Below, piece by piece: positions 28,262 through 36,805 of a stretch of 64,000 nt of DNA. This DNA is from Thermoanaerobacter thermocopriae JCM 7501 (GTDB lineage Bacteria > Bacillota > Thermoanaerobacteria > Thermoanaerobacterales > Thermoanaerobacteraceae), in assembly GCF_001310975.1 (NCBI RefSeq), contig NZ_BAZY01000003.1, positions 62,001 through 126,000 on the forward strand. The letters run 5' to 3'. The first letter of the stretch is position 1, and each line of letters opens with the position of its first letter. The position numbers and the translations under genes are program-made. The notes below the pieces were generated by a model. That model saw only the letters and a program-made list of their open reading frames with translations. It was not told the DNA's origin and did no database searches.

Positions 28262-28678
28262 TCATTTTTTGTTTTTATGATTTTCATAAAGGTACAGCCT
28301 TTCTCCTCTCTGTTTTTCTTCTTCTTTATTTTCGGATTGCATTGAATAACCTTTCATTAATTCCTTCGCTAATTTGGTCTTGCATTCGTCACAAAACCTA
28401 CCTGTAAGTATTGGTTTACCGCACTTTTCACACTTAAGACCTATGTTTACATTATTAGAAGTTAGAATTAACCTGCCTTCTTTTAAAAAGTCCATTATTT
28501 TCTTGGGAGAAACCTGTGTGTTTTGAGATATTTCCAGCATGGTAGCAGAGGGATGTGTATCTAAATAATCCCTCACTTTCATAAAATCTTCTTCATCCTG
28601 TCTATAGCACACTGGACATAGGTCAATTCCTGTATACGTGTAAAGCCTTCCGCACCGTTTACAATTTCTTATTTCCAT
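28262..28678 (-). CDS. Flagellar-operon zinc-ribbon protein (YvyF type)
   Basis: 138 residues. Two zinc knuckles, CKRCGRLYTYTGIDLCPVC (5-24) and CEKCGKPILTGRFCDEC, enclose a small winged-helix-like part (SATMLEISQNTQVSPKKIMDFLKEGRL). This matches the YvyF family that sits beside comF and flgM in Bacillus-like flagellar operons; its role is not known with certainty, though the HTH suggests regulation. Confidence 0.85.
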   Translation of the reverse strand: MEIRNCKRCGRLYTYTGIDLCPVCYRQDEEDFMKVRDYLDTHPSATMLEISQNTQVSPKKIMDFLKEGRLILTSNNVNIGLKCEKCGKPILTGRFCDECKTKLAKELMKGYSMQSENKEEEKQRGERLYLYENHKNKK

Positions 28679-28716
28679 TTCCTTTCATCCCCCTTTTTAA
28701 TACTTCAAACACCCCA

Positions 28717-29406
28717 TCATATATTTTTACCCGTTGCTATGGTAGCCACATATACATCTTTTGCCCCATTTTCTTTTAAGACTTTGGCACACTCATCCAA
28801 AGTTGCACCCGTTGTCAATACATCATCTACTAGTAACACATTTCTCCCAATGATTGTATCTTTGTAAGTTACTTTAAAAGCTCCCTTTACGTTTTCCATC
28901 CTTTCCTCTTTGTGCAAAGCTGTCTGAGTTGTTGTATTTCGCACTCTTCTTAAAGCCTTAGACATAAAAATATTCAACCGATAAGAAAGTTCTCTTGCCA
29001 AAAGTTCTGACTGATTATAACCTCTTTCATCAAGTCTAACTTTGTGAAGAGGGACAGGTACTATAACATCTATAGGCCAGTTCATTTTTTTAACTGCATC
29101 AGCCATATAGTCTGCAAAAAAAGATGCTAATTCTCTCTTTTTGAAATATTTAAACTGCCCTATTAAGTCTTTTACAACACCATCGTATTCAAAAGGACTT
29201 ATATTTTGTTTAAATTCATGTCCATGTTCTAAACAATCAAGGCATGTTCCTTCATAGTCTATTGGCTTACCACATATATTACACCTATCGTCCTCAATAA
29301 ATTTTAATGCGGTTTTGCATTTGTCACATAAATACCCCGTTTTTATAGCAGCTTTACAAATAATACAGGTTGTTTTTGGTGGAAATAAAAGGTCTAAAAA
29401 AATCAT
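28717..29406 (-). CDS. comF: ComF family phosphoribosyltransferase-like protein
   Basis: 229 residues. N-terminal zinc finger (CIICKAAIKTGYLCDKC, then CNICG..CLDC), and C-terminal type I phosphoribosyltransferase fold with VLLVDDVLTTGATLDEC, the PRPP loop. In transforming bacteria ComF helps draw single-stranded DNA into the cytoplasm. Upstream of yvyF-flgM, as in Bacillus. Confidence 0.92.
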   Translation of the reverse strand: MIFLDLLFPPKTTCIICKAAIKTGYLCDKCKTALKFIEDDRCNICGKPIDYEGTCLDCLEHGHEFKQNISPFEYDGVVKDLIGQFKYFKKRELASFFADYMADAVKKMNWPIDVIVPVPLHKVRLDERGYNQSELLARELSYRLNIFMSKALRRVRNTTTQTALHKEERMENVKGAFKVTYKDTIIGRNVLLVDDVLTTGATLDECAKVLKENGAKDVYVATIATGKNI

Positions 29407-29447
29407 CTTTATTGCCCCTTACCGCAATTGCTTTTCTTTTATTTTTT

Positions 29448-29474
29448 ATATCGACATTATTGAATTAAAATTAA
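29448..29474 (-). promoter_or_regulatory. Candidate sigma-28 promoter upstream of comF
   Basis: A perfect -10 GTCGATAT (29455-29448) lies 42 bp before the comF start. At 15 bp the -35 is TTAA instead of TAAA, so the match is weaker than the other four. Confidence 0.5.
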
Positions 29475-29504
29475 TTAAAAAATTATCATTTTACAGTAAA
29501 TTTT

Positions 29505-31712
29505 CTAGTTTACATACAAAAGCGTTTTTTTAAGTCTTGAAAGAAGCCCTGAATATCTTTTTGAAATTCTATTGTTATCAATCATAAATTTCAAATATTT
29601 CTCTTGCCCTACCAAAATAACCAATTTCCTTGCCCTTGTAACAGCAGTATACAAAAGATTTCTTGTAAGTAGCATAGGGGGGCCATAAGTAATTGGTATT
29701 ATGACAACAGGAAATTCACTGCCTTGGCTTTTGTGGACTGTTATGGCATAAGACAAATTTAGTTCGTCCAAATCAGAAAAGTCATAAGTAACAAATTTTT
29801 CGTCATCAAAATACACAGTCAATTCCTGTAATTCTTCGTCTATTGATTGAATTATTCCTATATCTCCGTTAAACACTCCTTCCCCTTCTTCATCGCCTTT
29901 TTTCCATTTTATCTTGTAGTTATTTTTTATCTGCATCACTTTATCCCCCACCCTGAAGACAAATTCCTTCATTGTTTTTTCTGGTTTAGTTTTGTCGTGG
30001 GGATTTAATGCTTTTTGCAGTTCTAAATTTAAATTATGAACACCAATTATCCCTTTTCTCATAGGAGTGAGTACTTGAATATCATTAATAGGATGAAACC
30101 CATAAGCTTTAGGAAGTCGGTTTATGACAAGCTCCAATATAGTCTTTAATATATCCTCTTGTGTGTTGGCATTTATAAAAAAGAAATCGCTATTTTTATC
30201 GTTATAGGTTGGATATTCTCCATTATTTATCTTGTGAGCATTTACTACTATCAAACTTTGCTTTTGCTGTCTAAAAATTTCTTTTAAACGTATCACTTTT
30301 ACTATTCCACTGTCTATTATATCTCTTAGGACATTTCCGGCTCCAACAGATGGAAGCTGATCAGCATCCCCTACTAAAATTAGTTTTGCCCCTATAGGCA
30401 AGGCTTTTAATAAAGCATTCATAAGCAATATATCTACCATTGAAGCTTCGTCAATTATTATAACATCGTATTTTAATGGGTCTTTTTCATTTTTGTTAAA
30501 GCCCTTCCCTTCTTCTTCCGAATAAGTATATTCTAAAAGCCTATGAATGGTTTTTGCCTCTTTCCCAGTAGCTTCAGTTATCCTTTTTGCGGCTCTTCCT
30601 GTAGGGGCTGCAAGAGCCACTTTTTTACCAGCTTTTTCAAAAATACGGATTATACAATTTATTATCGTAGTCTTTCCTGTGCCTGGACCTCCCGTTATGA
30701 CAACAACAGAATTTTTAACAGCTTCTTCTACAGCCAATTTTTGATTTTCTGCTAACAAAATACCTGTTTCTTTTTCAAAATTTCTAATTTCTTTTTGGAC
30801 ATCTAAACCTAAGTCTTCATTTTCCATTAGTGTCATGTTAAACAATCTCTCTGTTGTGTGTAATTCAGCCATATAATAAGGTATATAGTAGATTCCTACA
30901 GTATTATCTTCAAAAGTTTCAATATGTATTTTTTCATTTTGTACTAAAAGCACAAAAGAATCTTCTACTTCTTCTTCGCTTACTTCTAACAAACTTGCTG
31001 CTTCTTTTTTTAACAATTCTTTCGGCACATAGGTGTGACCATTTGCCGCATACTGCATCAAAACATATCGAGTACCAGAAGATATGCGATATAGAGAATG
31101 AGGGTCAACTCCTAGGTTTTCCGCTATTTTGTCTGCTGTTTTAAATCCTATTCCAAATATATCATCAGCTAATCTGTAAGGGTTTTGTTTAATAATTTCA
31201 ATCGCGTTGTTTCCGTATTCTTTATAAATCTTTATAGCCATTGCAGTAGAAATACCGTACCCCTGCAAAAACACCATCACTTCTTTTACGCCTTTTTGCA
31301 TTTCATAAGCTTCACAAATTCTTTTTATCTTCTCATCGCTTAGACCTTTTATTTCTTTTAATCTTTCTGGTGCAGTTTCAATTATATTTAAAGAATCAAC
31401 GCCAAACTTTTTTACAATTTTTCTTGCTGTAACAGGACCTATTCCAGGAATTAAGCCAGAAGCTAAAAACTTTTCTATTCCTTCTAAAGTGGTGGGAGCC
31501 AAGGTTTGATAATTTAAAACCTTAATTTGCTCTCCGTAATCAGGATGTTCTACCCATTCTCCCTCAATTTTAATTCTTTCCCCAATGTTTACAAAAGGCA
31601 TATAACCTACAGCAGTAACTGCTAAGCCTTGGGTACTTAATTCTAAAACTGTATAACCATTTTGTTCATTTCTAAAAATTATTTCTTCAACTACGCCCTC
31701 TATGTCAACCAT
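29505..31712 (-). CDS. recD2: RecD2-type ATP-dependent DNA helicase
   Basis: About 735 residues; start at 31712 (MVDIEGVVEEIIFRNEQNGYTV) because AGGTGG precedes it. N-terminal OB-like domain, then helix-hairpin-helix repeats (IPGIGPVTARKIVKKFG), then the superfamily 1B motor: Walker A GGPGTGKTTI, DEASMVD (motif II), VGDADQLPSVGAG and the C-terminal AYAITVHKSQGSEFP. A 5'-3' helicase of the RecBCD-independent RecD2 class, involved in repair. Confidence 0.95.
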   Translation of the reverse strand: MVDIEGVVEEIIFRNEQNGYTVLELSTQGLAVTAVGYMPFVNIGERIKIEGEWVEHPDYGEQIKVLNYQTLAPTTLEGIEKFLASGLIPGIGPVTARKIVKKFGVDSLNIIETAPERLKEIKGLSDEKIKRICEAYEMQKGVKEVMVFLQGYGISTAMAIKIYKEYGNNAIEIIKQNPYRLADDIFGIGFKTADKIAENLGVDPHSLYRISSGTRYVLMQYAANGHTYVPKELLKKEAASLLEVSEEEVEDSFVLLVQNEKIHIETFEDNTVGIYYIPYYMAELHTTERLFNMTLMENEDLGLDVQKEIRNFEKETGILLAENQKLAVEEAVKNSVVVITGGPGTGKTTIINCIIRIFEKAGKKVALAAPTGRAAKRITEATGKEAKTIHRLLEYTYSEEEGKGFNKNEKDPLKYDVIIIDEASMVDILLMNALLKALPIGAKLILVGDADQLPSVGAGNVLRDIIDSGIVKVIRLKEIFRQQKQSLIVVNAHKINNGEYPTYNDKNSDFFFINANTQEDILKTILELVINRLPKAYGFHPINDIQVLTPMRKGIIGVHNLNLELQKALNPHDKTKPEKTMKEFVFRVGDKVMQIKNNYKIKWKKGDEEGEGVFNGDIGIIQSIDEELQELTVYFDDEKFVTYDFSDLDELNLSYAITVHKSQGSEFPVVIIPITYGPPMLLTRNLLYTAVTRARKLVILVGQEKYLKFMIDNNRISKRYSGLLSRLKKTLLYVN

Positions 31713-31887
31713 AATCAATCCACCTGTTTTAATTCTTCTCTTTTATTTAATTTTACCTTATATTTAAAGCAAATTAAAGTTAATTTATTTCTTTTTCTTA
31801 ATTTTTGTAGTATAATTAAAGTAGCGAAGCGTTTCCAAAACATATATTATATGTCATAAAAAGCATAAAAAGATATATAAAAACGAT

Positions 31888-31909
31888 AAGCCCGGATTTA
31901 TCCGGGCTT
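31888..31909 (-). terminator. Terminator of metK
   Basis: AAGCCCGGA (31888-31896) and TCCGGGCTT (31901-31909) form a 9-bp stem with a 4-nt loop just after the metK stop; a TTTTT run follows a few bases later on the minus strand. Confidence 0.75.
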
Positions 31910-31915
31910 TCAAAT

Positions 31916-33103
31916 TTATATTCCTGCTAATTTTTTTAATATATCTACTTTGTCTGTTTTCTCCCATGGGAGGTCCAAATCGTGTCTTCCAAAGTGGCCA
32001 TAAGCTGCAACTTGTCTATAAATAGGTCTTCTCAAATCTAAATCCCTAATTATAGCTGCAGGTCTTAAGTCGAAAACTTGTTTTACAATTTCCGAAATCT
32101 TTTCATCTGGTATTTTTCCTGTGCCAAAAGTGTCTACACCTATTTCCAGAGGTGTAGCAACACCTATCGCATAAGCCAATTGCACTTCACATTTCTTAGC
32201 AAGTCCTGCTGCCACAATATTTTTTGCCACATATCTAGCAGCATAGCTTGCAGATCTATCAACTTTTGTCGGGTCTTTACCTGAAAAAGCTCCGCCCCCG
32301 TGCCTTGCATATCCACCATATGTGTCTACAATAATTTTTCTCCCTGTAAGTCCGCTGTCACCTTGAGGTCCACCAATTACAAATCTTCCGGTTGGATTTA
32401 CAAAAATTTTTGTTTTGTCGTCCAACATATTTTCGGGAATAATTACCTTTATCACATGCTCAATAATATCTCTTTCAATAGTCTTATAATCAATATCTGG
32501 TGCATGTTGAGCTGAGACAACAACAGAATCTACTCTGACGGGTCTGTCATCTTCATATTCTACCGTTACTTGAGTCTTTCCGTCTGGCCTTAAATAACTT
32601 AATGTTCCATTTTTTCTAACTTCGGCAAGTCTTCTCGCAAGCTTGTGAGCCAGCATTATAGGCATAGGCATAAGTTCTTCTGTTTCATCACAAGCAAAGC
32701 CAAACATTAAGCCTTGATCTCCAGCTCCAATAGCTTCAATTTCTGAATTTGAAAGTTCTCCTCTTTTAGCCTCTAAGGCCTTGTCCACACCAAGGGCAAT
32801 ATCCGGAGATTGCTCATCAATAGAAGTGATAACTGCACAAGTATCAGCATCAAAGCCGTATTTTGCTCTTGTGTAACCAATATCTTCTATTACCTTTCTT
32901 ACTACTTTTGGTATATCTACATAACATTCTGTGGTAATCTCACCCATTACTAAAACTAAGCCAGTAGTTACAGCAGTTTCACAAGCAACTCTGGCATACG
33001 GATCTTTTTTCAAAATTTCGTCTAATATTGCGTCCGAAATCTGGTCACAAATTTTATCAGGATGCCCCTCAGTAACCGATTCAGATGTAAACAGTTTACG
33101 CAT
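31916..33103 (-). CDS. metK: S-adenosylmethionine synthetase MetK
   Basis: 395 residues. The MetK signatures are complete: [38 protein letters not shown] and [17 protein letters not shown]. It makes SAM from methionine and ATP. AAGGAGG precedes the ATG and a SAM-I riboswitch with terminator lies upstream. Confidence 0.98.
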   Translation of the reverse strand: MRKLFTSESVTEGHPDKICDQISDAILDEILKKDPYARVACETAVTTGLVLVMGEITTECYVDIPKVVRKVIEDIGYTRAKYGFDADTCAVITSIDEQSPDIALGVDKALEAKRGELSNSEIEAIGAGDQGLMFGFACDETEELMPMPIMLAHKLARRLAEVRKNGTLSYLRPDGKTQVTVEYEDDRPVRVDSVVVSAQHAPDIDYKTIERDIIEHVIKVIIPENMLDDKTKIFVNPTGRFVIGGPQGDSGLTGRKIIVDTYGGYARHGGGAFSGKDPTKVDRSASYAARYVAKNIVAAGLAKKCEVQLAYAIGVATPLEIGVDTFGTGKIPDEKISEIVKQVFDLRPAAIIRDLDLRRPIYRQVAAYGHFGRHDLDLPWEKTDKVDILKKLAGI

Positions 33104-33129
33104 TTTATCTCTTTATTCCTCCTTAAAAG

Positions 33130-33272
33130 CAAAATAAAACCCCTTCCAAAAGAAGAGGCAAAACCCTCATCTTTCAGAAGCATGCTTCTGAGAGAATTAG
33201 CACCTTGTCCTATAGGACAGGTTGCTGGGTTTCATCGGGCTCTTTCCCTCCACCTCTCTTGATAAGAGCGTG
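33130..33272 (-). promoter_or_regulatory. SAM-I (S-box) riboswitch with terminator controlling metK
   Basis: The minus strand reads CTCTTATCAAGAG, AGGTGGAGGGA, GCCCGATGAAACCCAGCAACC and later AAGGTGCTAATTC, the invariant SAM-I core. Downstream, CCTCTTC pairs with GAAGGGG (33158-33140), followed by TTTTATTTT: a terminator closed when SAM is bound. AGAAGCATGCTTCT (near 33178-33191) lies between aptamer and terminator and probably takes part in the switch. Confidence 0.95.
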
Positions 33273-33401
33273 TTATTAAATTTTCTGATGTCTACTATAA
33301 CACACTTTATCTATTATGTCAAATATTTTTGTAATAAAGGTGTCAAAAATCTATAGCATGTTAGGTTAGTTTTTCTCAGAAATAAAATTCTTGACAATAT
33401 T

Positions 33402-34007
33402 TTATTCAAGCTCACTCACTATCCTTAATACTTCATCTGCCTGCATTGCAGCAACCGCTATGACCTTGGGTGCAAAAGGTTTTTTTTCATTAATTGATGT
33501 CACAAAATCGCCTATAATTGCAAAGCCCTTGCCACGCTTTATTTTAATATTTTCGCAGTCGCCAAACCCCGCAACCCCTGAGGCTAAAACCACTTTCTTA
33601 CTATGCTCATGTGCTTTTCGAAAAATCAGTGTTTTTGTAAGCTCATTGTCAACAGCTTCAACAATTATATCATGTTGTAAGATTAGCTCATCTAGGTTCG
33701 ATTCATCAATTTTTACGTTTTTAGCTTTTACATTCACAGATGGGTTTATTTTAGAAAGAATATCTTTAAGTGCTGACACCTTTTCTTCTCCCACTTGATA
33801 GAAAAAGTAGTTTTGCCTGTTGAGGTTTAAAATGTCTACCTTGTCAAAATCAACTATTGTGAGGTTTTTAATACCGCTTCTTACAAGCATTACTGCAATA
33901 TTTGAACCAAGCCCGCCACAACCAATGATAAGAATTTTCACTTTTGAAAGTTTTTCAAGCATTTTTTCATCAAAATAGTTTTTAAGCATCATGTCAAATA
34001 AGTTCAT
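33402..34007 (-). CDS. ThiF/MoeB-family adenylyltransferase (probable sulfur-carrier activator)
   Basis: 201 residues: IIGCGGLGSNIAVMLVRSGIK is the nucleotide-binding loop, with VDFDKVDILNLNRQNYF (the Arg-finger region) and VVLASGVAGFGD. The CxxC zinc pair of larger MoeB proteins is absent, as in short ThiF forms. It should adenylate the C-terminal glycine of a ThiS-like carrier; the carrier at 35152-35352 is the obvious partner. It may serve tRNA thiolation, thiamine, or both. Confidence 0.85.
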   Translation of the reverse strand: MNLFDMMLKNYFDEKMLEKLSKVKILIIGCGGLGSNIAVMLVRSGIKNLTIVDFDKVDILNLNRQNYFFYQVGEEKVSALKDILSKINPSVNVKAKNVKIDESNLDELILQHDIIVEAVDNELTKTLIFRKAHEHSKKVVLASGVAGFGDCENIKIKRGKGFAIIGDFVTSINEKKPFAPKVIAVAAMQADEVLRIVSELE

Positions 34008-34171
34008 GCATTTTCACACCCCTTACCCAGTTTGTAACTTCAACTATGAGTCCTTAAAATCTAATCGAACTTTGGCAGACTTTAATCAAAAATCAATTCT
34101 GCCAACTTTCAGTGTGAAATTCTAAAAATTGTAAAAAATCTGTGGTATCTTTCTTTGGGCGCTTGCATGGG

Positions 34172-34215
34172 AAAAGGGCTGGACTTTTCGGATTTTTAAA
34201 GCTACCAGCCCTTTT
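34172..34215. terminator. Terminator-like hairpin between TtuA-like and ThiF-like genes
   Basis: AAAAGGGCTGG (34172-34182) and CCAGCCCTTTT (34205-34215) form an 11-bp stem around a 22-nt loop with U-tracts on either strand. It would reduce read-through from the carrier/TtuA genes into thiF. Confidence 0.65.
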
Positions 34216-34229
34216 TGATTCTAAGTCTA

Positions 34230-35132
34230 CTATTGCTGGTTACAAATTCTCACAAATCTACAAAATGAGCACTCCTCAGTTGTTGTGACCTGACCGCAAT
34301 TTTTACATTCTTTTAGCTCAAGCCTTTCTCTAACGTCCTGAAAATGCTTTTTGCCCTTTTCAAGGAAGCCACTTAAAAACCTTTGCTTTGTGCCAGGGCT
34401 TTCCTCTTCAAGTTTGTTTAGCACTTCTTTATAGAGAATTGAACGTGCCCCAACAGAATGAGGACACTCTTCATGCAAAAATTCAATCTTATTCAAAAGC
34501 ACATAGTACATGTTTTCTCTCTCTGTTAAAGTATAAAGTGGCTTTACTTTCTTTATAAGTTTTGGATGAGTTTGAGGTAGTACTGGCCCTTGTCTTGCAA
34601 GGTACCCTTCTTCCCAGTTCAAGACATTGCCAAAAAGTGTTGCCGCCTCGTCGTCCAAATTGTGACCTGTTGCAACAGCTGAAAAACCTCCGTCATATGC
34701 CACTTTGTTGAACAAATATCTTTTAATTGACCCGCATACAGAGCAAGGGCTCCGTCTCAAAGTCTTTGAAAGCTTATATATATCAAGCCCAAACTCTTTT
34801 TTGATGTTTTTTACAATAAGTGGAAGGTTATTCTCCTTTGCAAATTTCTCAACAACCTCTTGCGACCTGTTTGAATATTCTCCAATTCCAAGATTTATAT
34901 ACATCGCAACCACATTGTAGCCTTCCTTAACTAAAATATCCCAAAGAGCCATGCTGTCTTTACCACCAGAGACTACTACTAAAACCTTTTCGCCTTTTTC
35001 AAACATCCTATTTTTTCGGATGTTTTTTAAAACTTGATTCTTGTAATAATGTAAAAAGCAATCAGCACAAAAAGCTGCATTATGTCTCCTTAGAACAATA
35101 ACAGCCTTTTTTTTGCATCTTACACACTTCAA
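34230..35132 (-). CDS. TtuA-type tRNA 2-thiolation enzyme
   Basis: 300 residues. N-terminal zinc finger (C3, C6, C22, C25), PP-loop SGGKDS (55-60) for tRNA adenylation, central cysteines C130 and C133 (SPCSVCG) that would hold an iron-sulfur cluster, GHNLDDEA, and a C-terminal Cys4 zinc finger (CKNCG...CSFC). This arrangement is that of TtuA, which makes 5-methyl-2-thiouridine-54 in thermophile tRNAs and raises their melting temperature, rather than TtcA (no N-terminal finger). It follows the carrier gene by 20 bp. Confidence 0.85.
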   Translation of the reverse strand: MKCVRCKKKAVIVLRRHNAAFCADCFLHYYKNQVLKNIRKNRMFEKGEKVLVVVSGGKDSMALWDILVKEGYNVVAMYINLGIGEYSNRSQEVVEKFAKENNLPLIVKNIKKEFGLDIYKLSKTLRRSPCSVCGSIKRYLFNKVAYDGGFSAVATGHNLDDEAATLFGNVLNWEEGYLARQGPVLPQTHPKLIKKVKPLYTLTERENMYYVLLNKIEFLHEECPHSVGARSILYKEVLNKLEEESPGTKQRFLSGFLEKGKKHFQDVRERLELKECKNCGQVTTTEECSFCRFVRICNQQ

Positions 35133-35151
35133 TTATCAAATCCCCTTTCTA

Positions 35152-35352
35152 TTAACCACCAGAGATCACTGATATTACTTCCACTGTATCCTCATCTTGA
35201 AGAATTTCATCTGGAGTAACAATCTCTCCATTTTTGACAAAAACATGTGACTCTAAGCTTATATTCAACTCTTTTGCAAGCTTTTCTACACTTTTTGCCC
35301 CTTTTATGGTAACTTGATTGTTTTTCCCAACAAATATTATTGTCATTTTCAA
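35152..35352 (-). CDS. ThiS/MoaD/TtuB-like sulfur carrier protein
   Basis: 66 residues with a ubiquitin-like fold and the required C-terminal ISGG, whose last glycine is thiocarboxylated. EKLAKELNISLESHVFVKNGEIV is typical of ThiS-like carriers. Adjacent to the TtuA-like gene, so TtuB is the likely role. Good GGGGG ribosome site. Confidence 0.85.
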   Translation of the reverse strand: MKMTIIFVGKNNQVTIKGAKSVEKLAKELNISLESHVFVKNGEIVTPDEILQDEDTVEVISVISGG

Positions 35353-35575
35353 AACCCCCTATAAAAAACTAATACTAAAAAGCAAATTAAAGTAAATTAC
35401 AGTATTATTTATAACATACTTCGATTATGCCATCAAGATTTTTTAAAATAATGAGGGCTGCTGCATTTCTCTCTAGTGAAAATGAAGCAGAACCTTGAAG
35501 TTTCCATCTAAAAATATAGGTTAAAACTTGGTGTTGACTTTTATTTTCCTTGGTCTTATTATAAATTAGCATCTA

Positions 35576-35606
35576 AAAAAAGAGCATGCAAAAAGCACGC
35601 TCTTTT
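35576..35606 (-). terminator. Terminator of the rubrerythrin gene
   Basis: AAAGAGC-A-TGC and GCA-C-GCTCTTT form a stem with one mismatch and an A-rich loop, overlapping the stop codon; U-tract on the minus strand. Confidence 0.6.
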
Positions 35607-36106
35607 AGAATTCCACAAATTTCTCTTTTGGCACGCCGCAAATAGGGCACTTTTCAGGTAACACATCAACTGTTGTATAACCACATACAGGACATATGTA
35701 AACTTTTGATATTTTAATGTCTTCTCCTTTTAAGGCAGCTTCTTTTGCCTCAGTATACAATTTTGCGTGTATTTTTTCTGCTTCTATAGCATAATGGATG
35801 CTTTTTTTAGCACTAGCCTCTTCCTGCAGCTCTGCAACAGCGTTATAAGCAGGATACATTTCTTCTACTTCAAATGTTTCGCCTTCTATAGCTTTTTCAA
35901 GATTTTCAACAGTATTTCCAACTTCTCCAAGAGTCTTGTAGTGATTTGTAGCATGTACCAATCAGCATAAGAAATAGCTCTGAAAAGTCTTGCAATATTA
36001 GGTTTTCCTTCTTTTTCGGCCACATCCGCAAAATTTGATACCTCATGTGGGCTTGGCTTTCACCAGCATAGGCTTCTCCAAGATTATGTTTTGTCATTTC
36101 TCTCAT
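35605..36106 (-). CDS. Rubrerythrin, two frameshifts
   Basis: Start at 36106 (MREMTKHNLGEAYAGESQAH), with AAGGAGG 8 nt before. Restored reading after breaks near 36025 (CAAATTTTGCG, one T short) and 35965 (GATTGGTACAT, one T short): MRYQIFADVAEKEGKPNIARL, FRAISYADLVHATNHYKTLGE, then the long second frame. The ferritin-like four-helix domain with Glu/His iron ligands is followed by a rubredoxin-like Cys4 site (CPVCGY...CPICG). About 167 residues. It detoxifies hydrogen peroxide in anaerobes. Confidence 0.9.
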
Positions 36107-36218
36107 AAAAGGTTCCTCCTTCATTAAATTTTTATTAATAAATAATAATTTTCTCCTTCAAATAATATTATACTACATTTTTTTACCATGTCAAGACATT
36201 TAAAGGAGAAAATAAAAA

Positions 36219-36240
36219 AAGACCTTTCGGTCTTCTTTTT
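36219..36240 (-). terminator. Terminator of the tRNA operon
   Basis: AAGACC (36219-36224) and GGTCTT (36229-36234) with a TTTC loop; on the minus strand it is followed by a run of seven T. Confidence 0.7.
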
Positions 36241-36243
36241 CCA

Positions 36244-36329
36244 TGGTGGAGGGAGATGGATTCGAACCATCGAAGGCGTCAGCCAACAGATTTACAGTCT
36301 GCCCCCTTTGGCCACTTGGGTATCCCTCC
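36244..36329 (-). tRNA. tRNA-Tyr (anticodon GTA)
   Basis: 86 nt with encoded CCA. Acceptor stem GGAGGGA/TCCCTCC, anticodon loop ACTGTAAAT with GTA, a long variable arm as expected for class II bacterial tRNA-Tyr, and GGTTCGAATCC T-arm. Last of three tRNAs in one unit. Confidence 0.95.
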
Positions 36330-36350
36330 ACAGTATTGAATTTTTAAAAA

Positions 36351-36426
36351 TGGTGGTCGCAATAGGACTCGAACCTATGACCCCCTGCTTGTAAGGCAGG
36401 TGCTCTCCCAGCTGAGCTATACGACC
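36351..36426 (-). tRNA. tRNA-Val (anticodon TAC)
   Basis: 76 nt with encoded CCA. Acceptor GGTCGTA/TGCGACC, anticodon stem CCTGC/GCAGG enclosing CTTACAA (TAC), T-arm GGTTCGAGTCC. Confidence 0.96.
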
Positions 36427-36430
36427 ACAA

Positions 36431-36506
36431 TGGTCGGGATGGAGGGACTTGAACCCCCGACCCCATGCTCCCAAAGCACGTGCGCTACCAACTGCGCCAC
36501 ATCCCG
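36431..36506 (-). tRNA. tRNA-Pro (anticodon TGG)
   Basis: 76 nt with encoded CCA. Acceptor CGGGATG/CATCCCG, loop TTTGGGA (TGG), T-arm GGTTCAAGTCC. First of the three tRNAs; only 4 nt separate it from tRNA-Val. Confidence 0.96.
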
Positions 36507-36524
36507 ACACCAGTGACGAAATAA

Positions 36525-36553
36525 ATTATAATAGAAAAAATGAAATTTCACAA
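36525..36553 (-). promoter_or_regulatory. Promoter of the tRNA-Pro-Val-Tyr operon
   Basis: TTGTGA (36553-36548), 17 bp, TATAAT (36530-36525) on the minus strand, about 20 bp before tRNA-Pro. Apart from this, the 36554-36805 interval is AT-rich and I see no gene in it. Confidence 0.75.
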
Positions 36554-36805
36554 TAGGCATAACTCATTAAAAACGACTATTTTGGCTATTTATCCTCTGT
36601 ATACTTTAATTTTTTTAACTATACTTTCAAAATCTCTATTATACGCTTTAAAAATTAATTGTTTCAACTTTATTCACTCGGTAAATAATAATTGTTAGAC
36701 GAATATTTATGCTTTTGTAATACACCTGTAATAATACAATGGTACAATTAACTAGTAAAAGAAAACATATGTAAAACATAATAAAAAACAACGGGAGGGA
36801 TATAA

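Noticed and set aside
33062-33262. 66-residue plus-strand frame over the metK leader
   Set aside because: It lies entirely inside the SAM-I riboswitch, which reads clearly on the minus strand.
36292-36510. Frame of 72 residues across the tRNA cluster, and a similar one at 36188-36394
   Set aside because: Both are translations of the tRNA genes; the tRNA structures explain the sequence fully.
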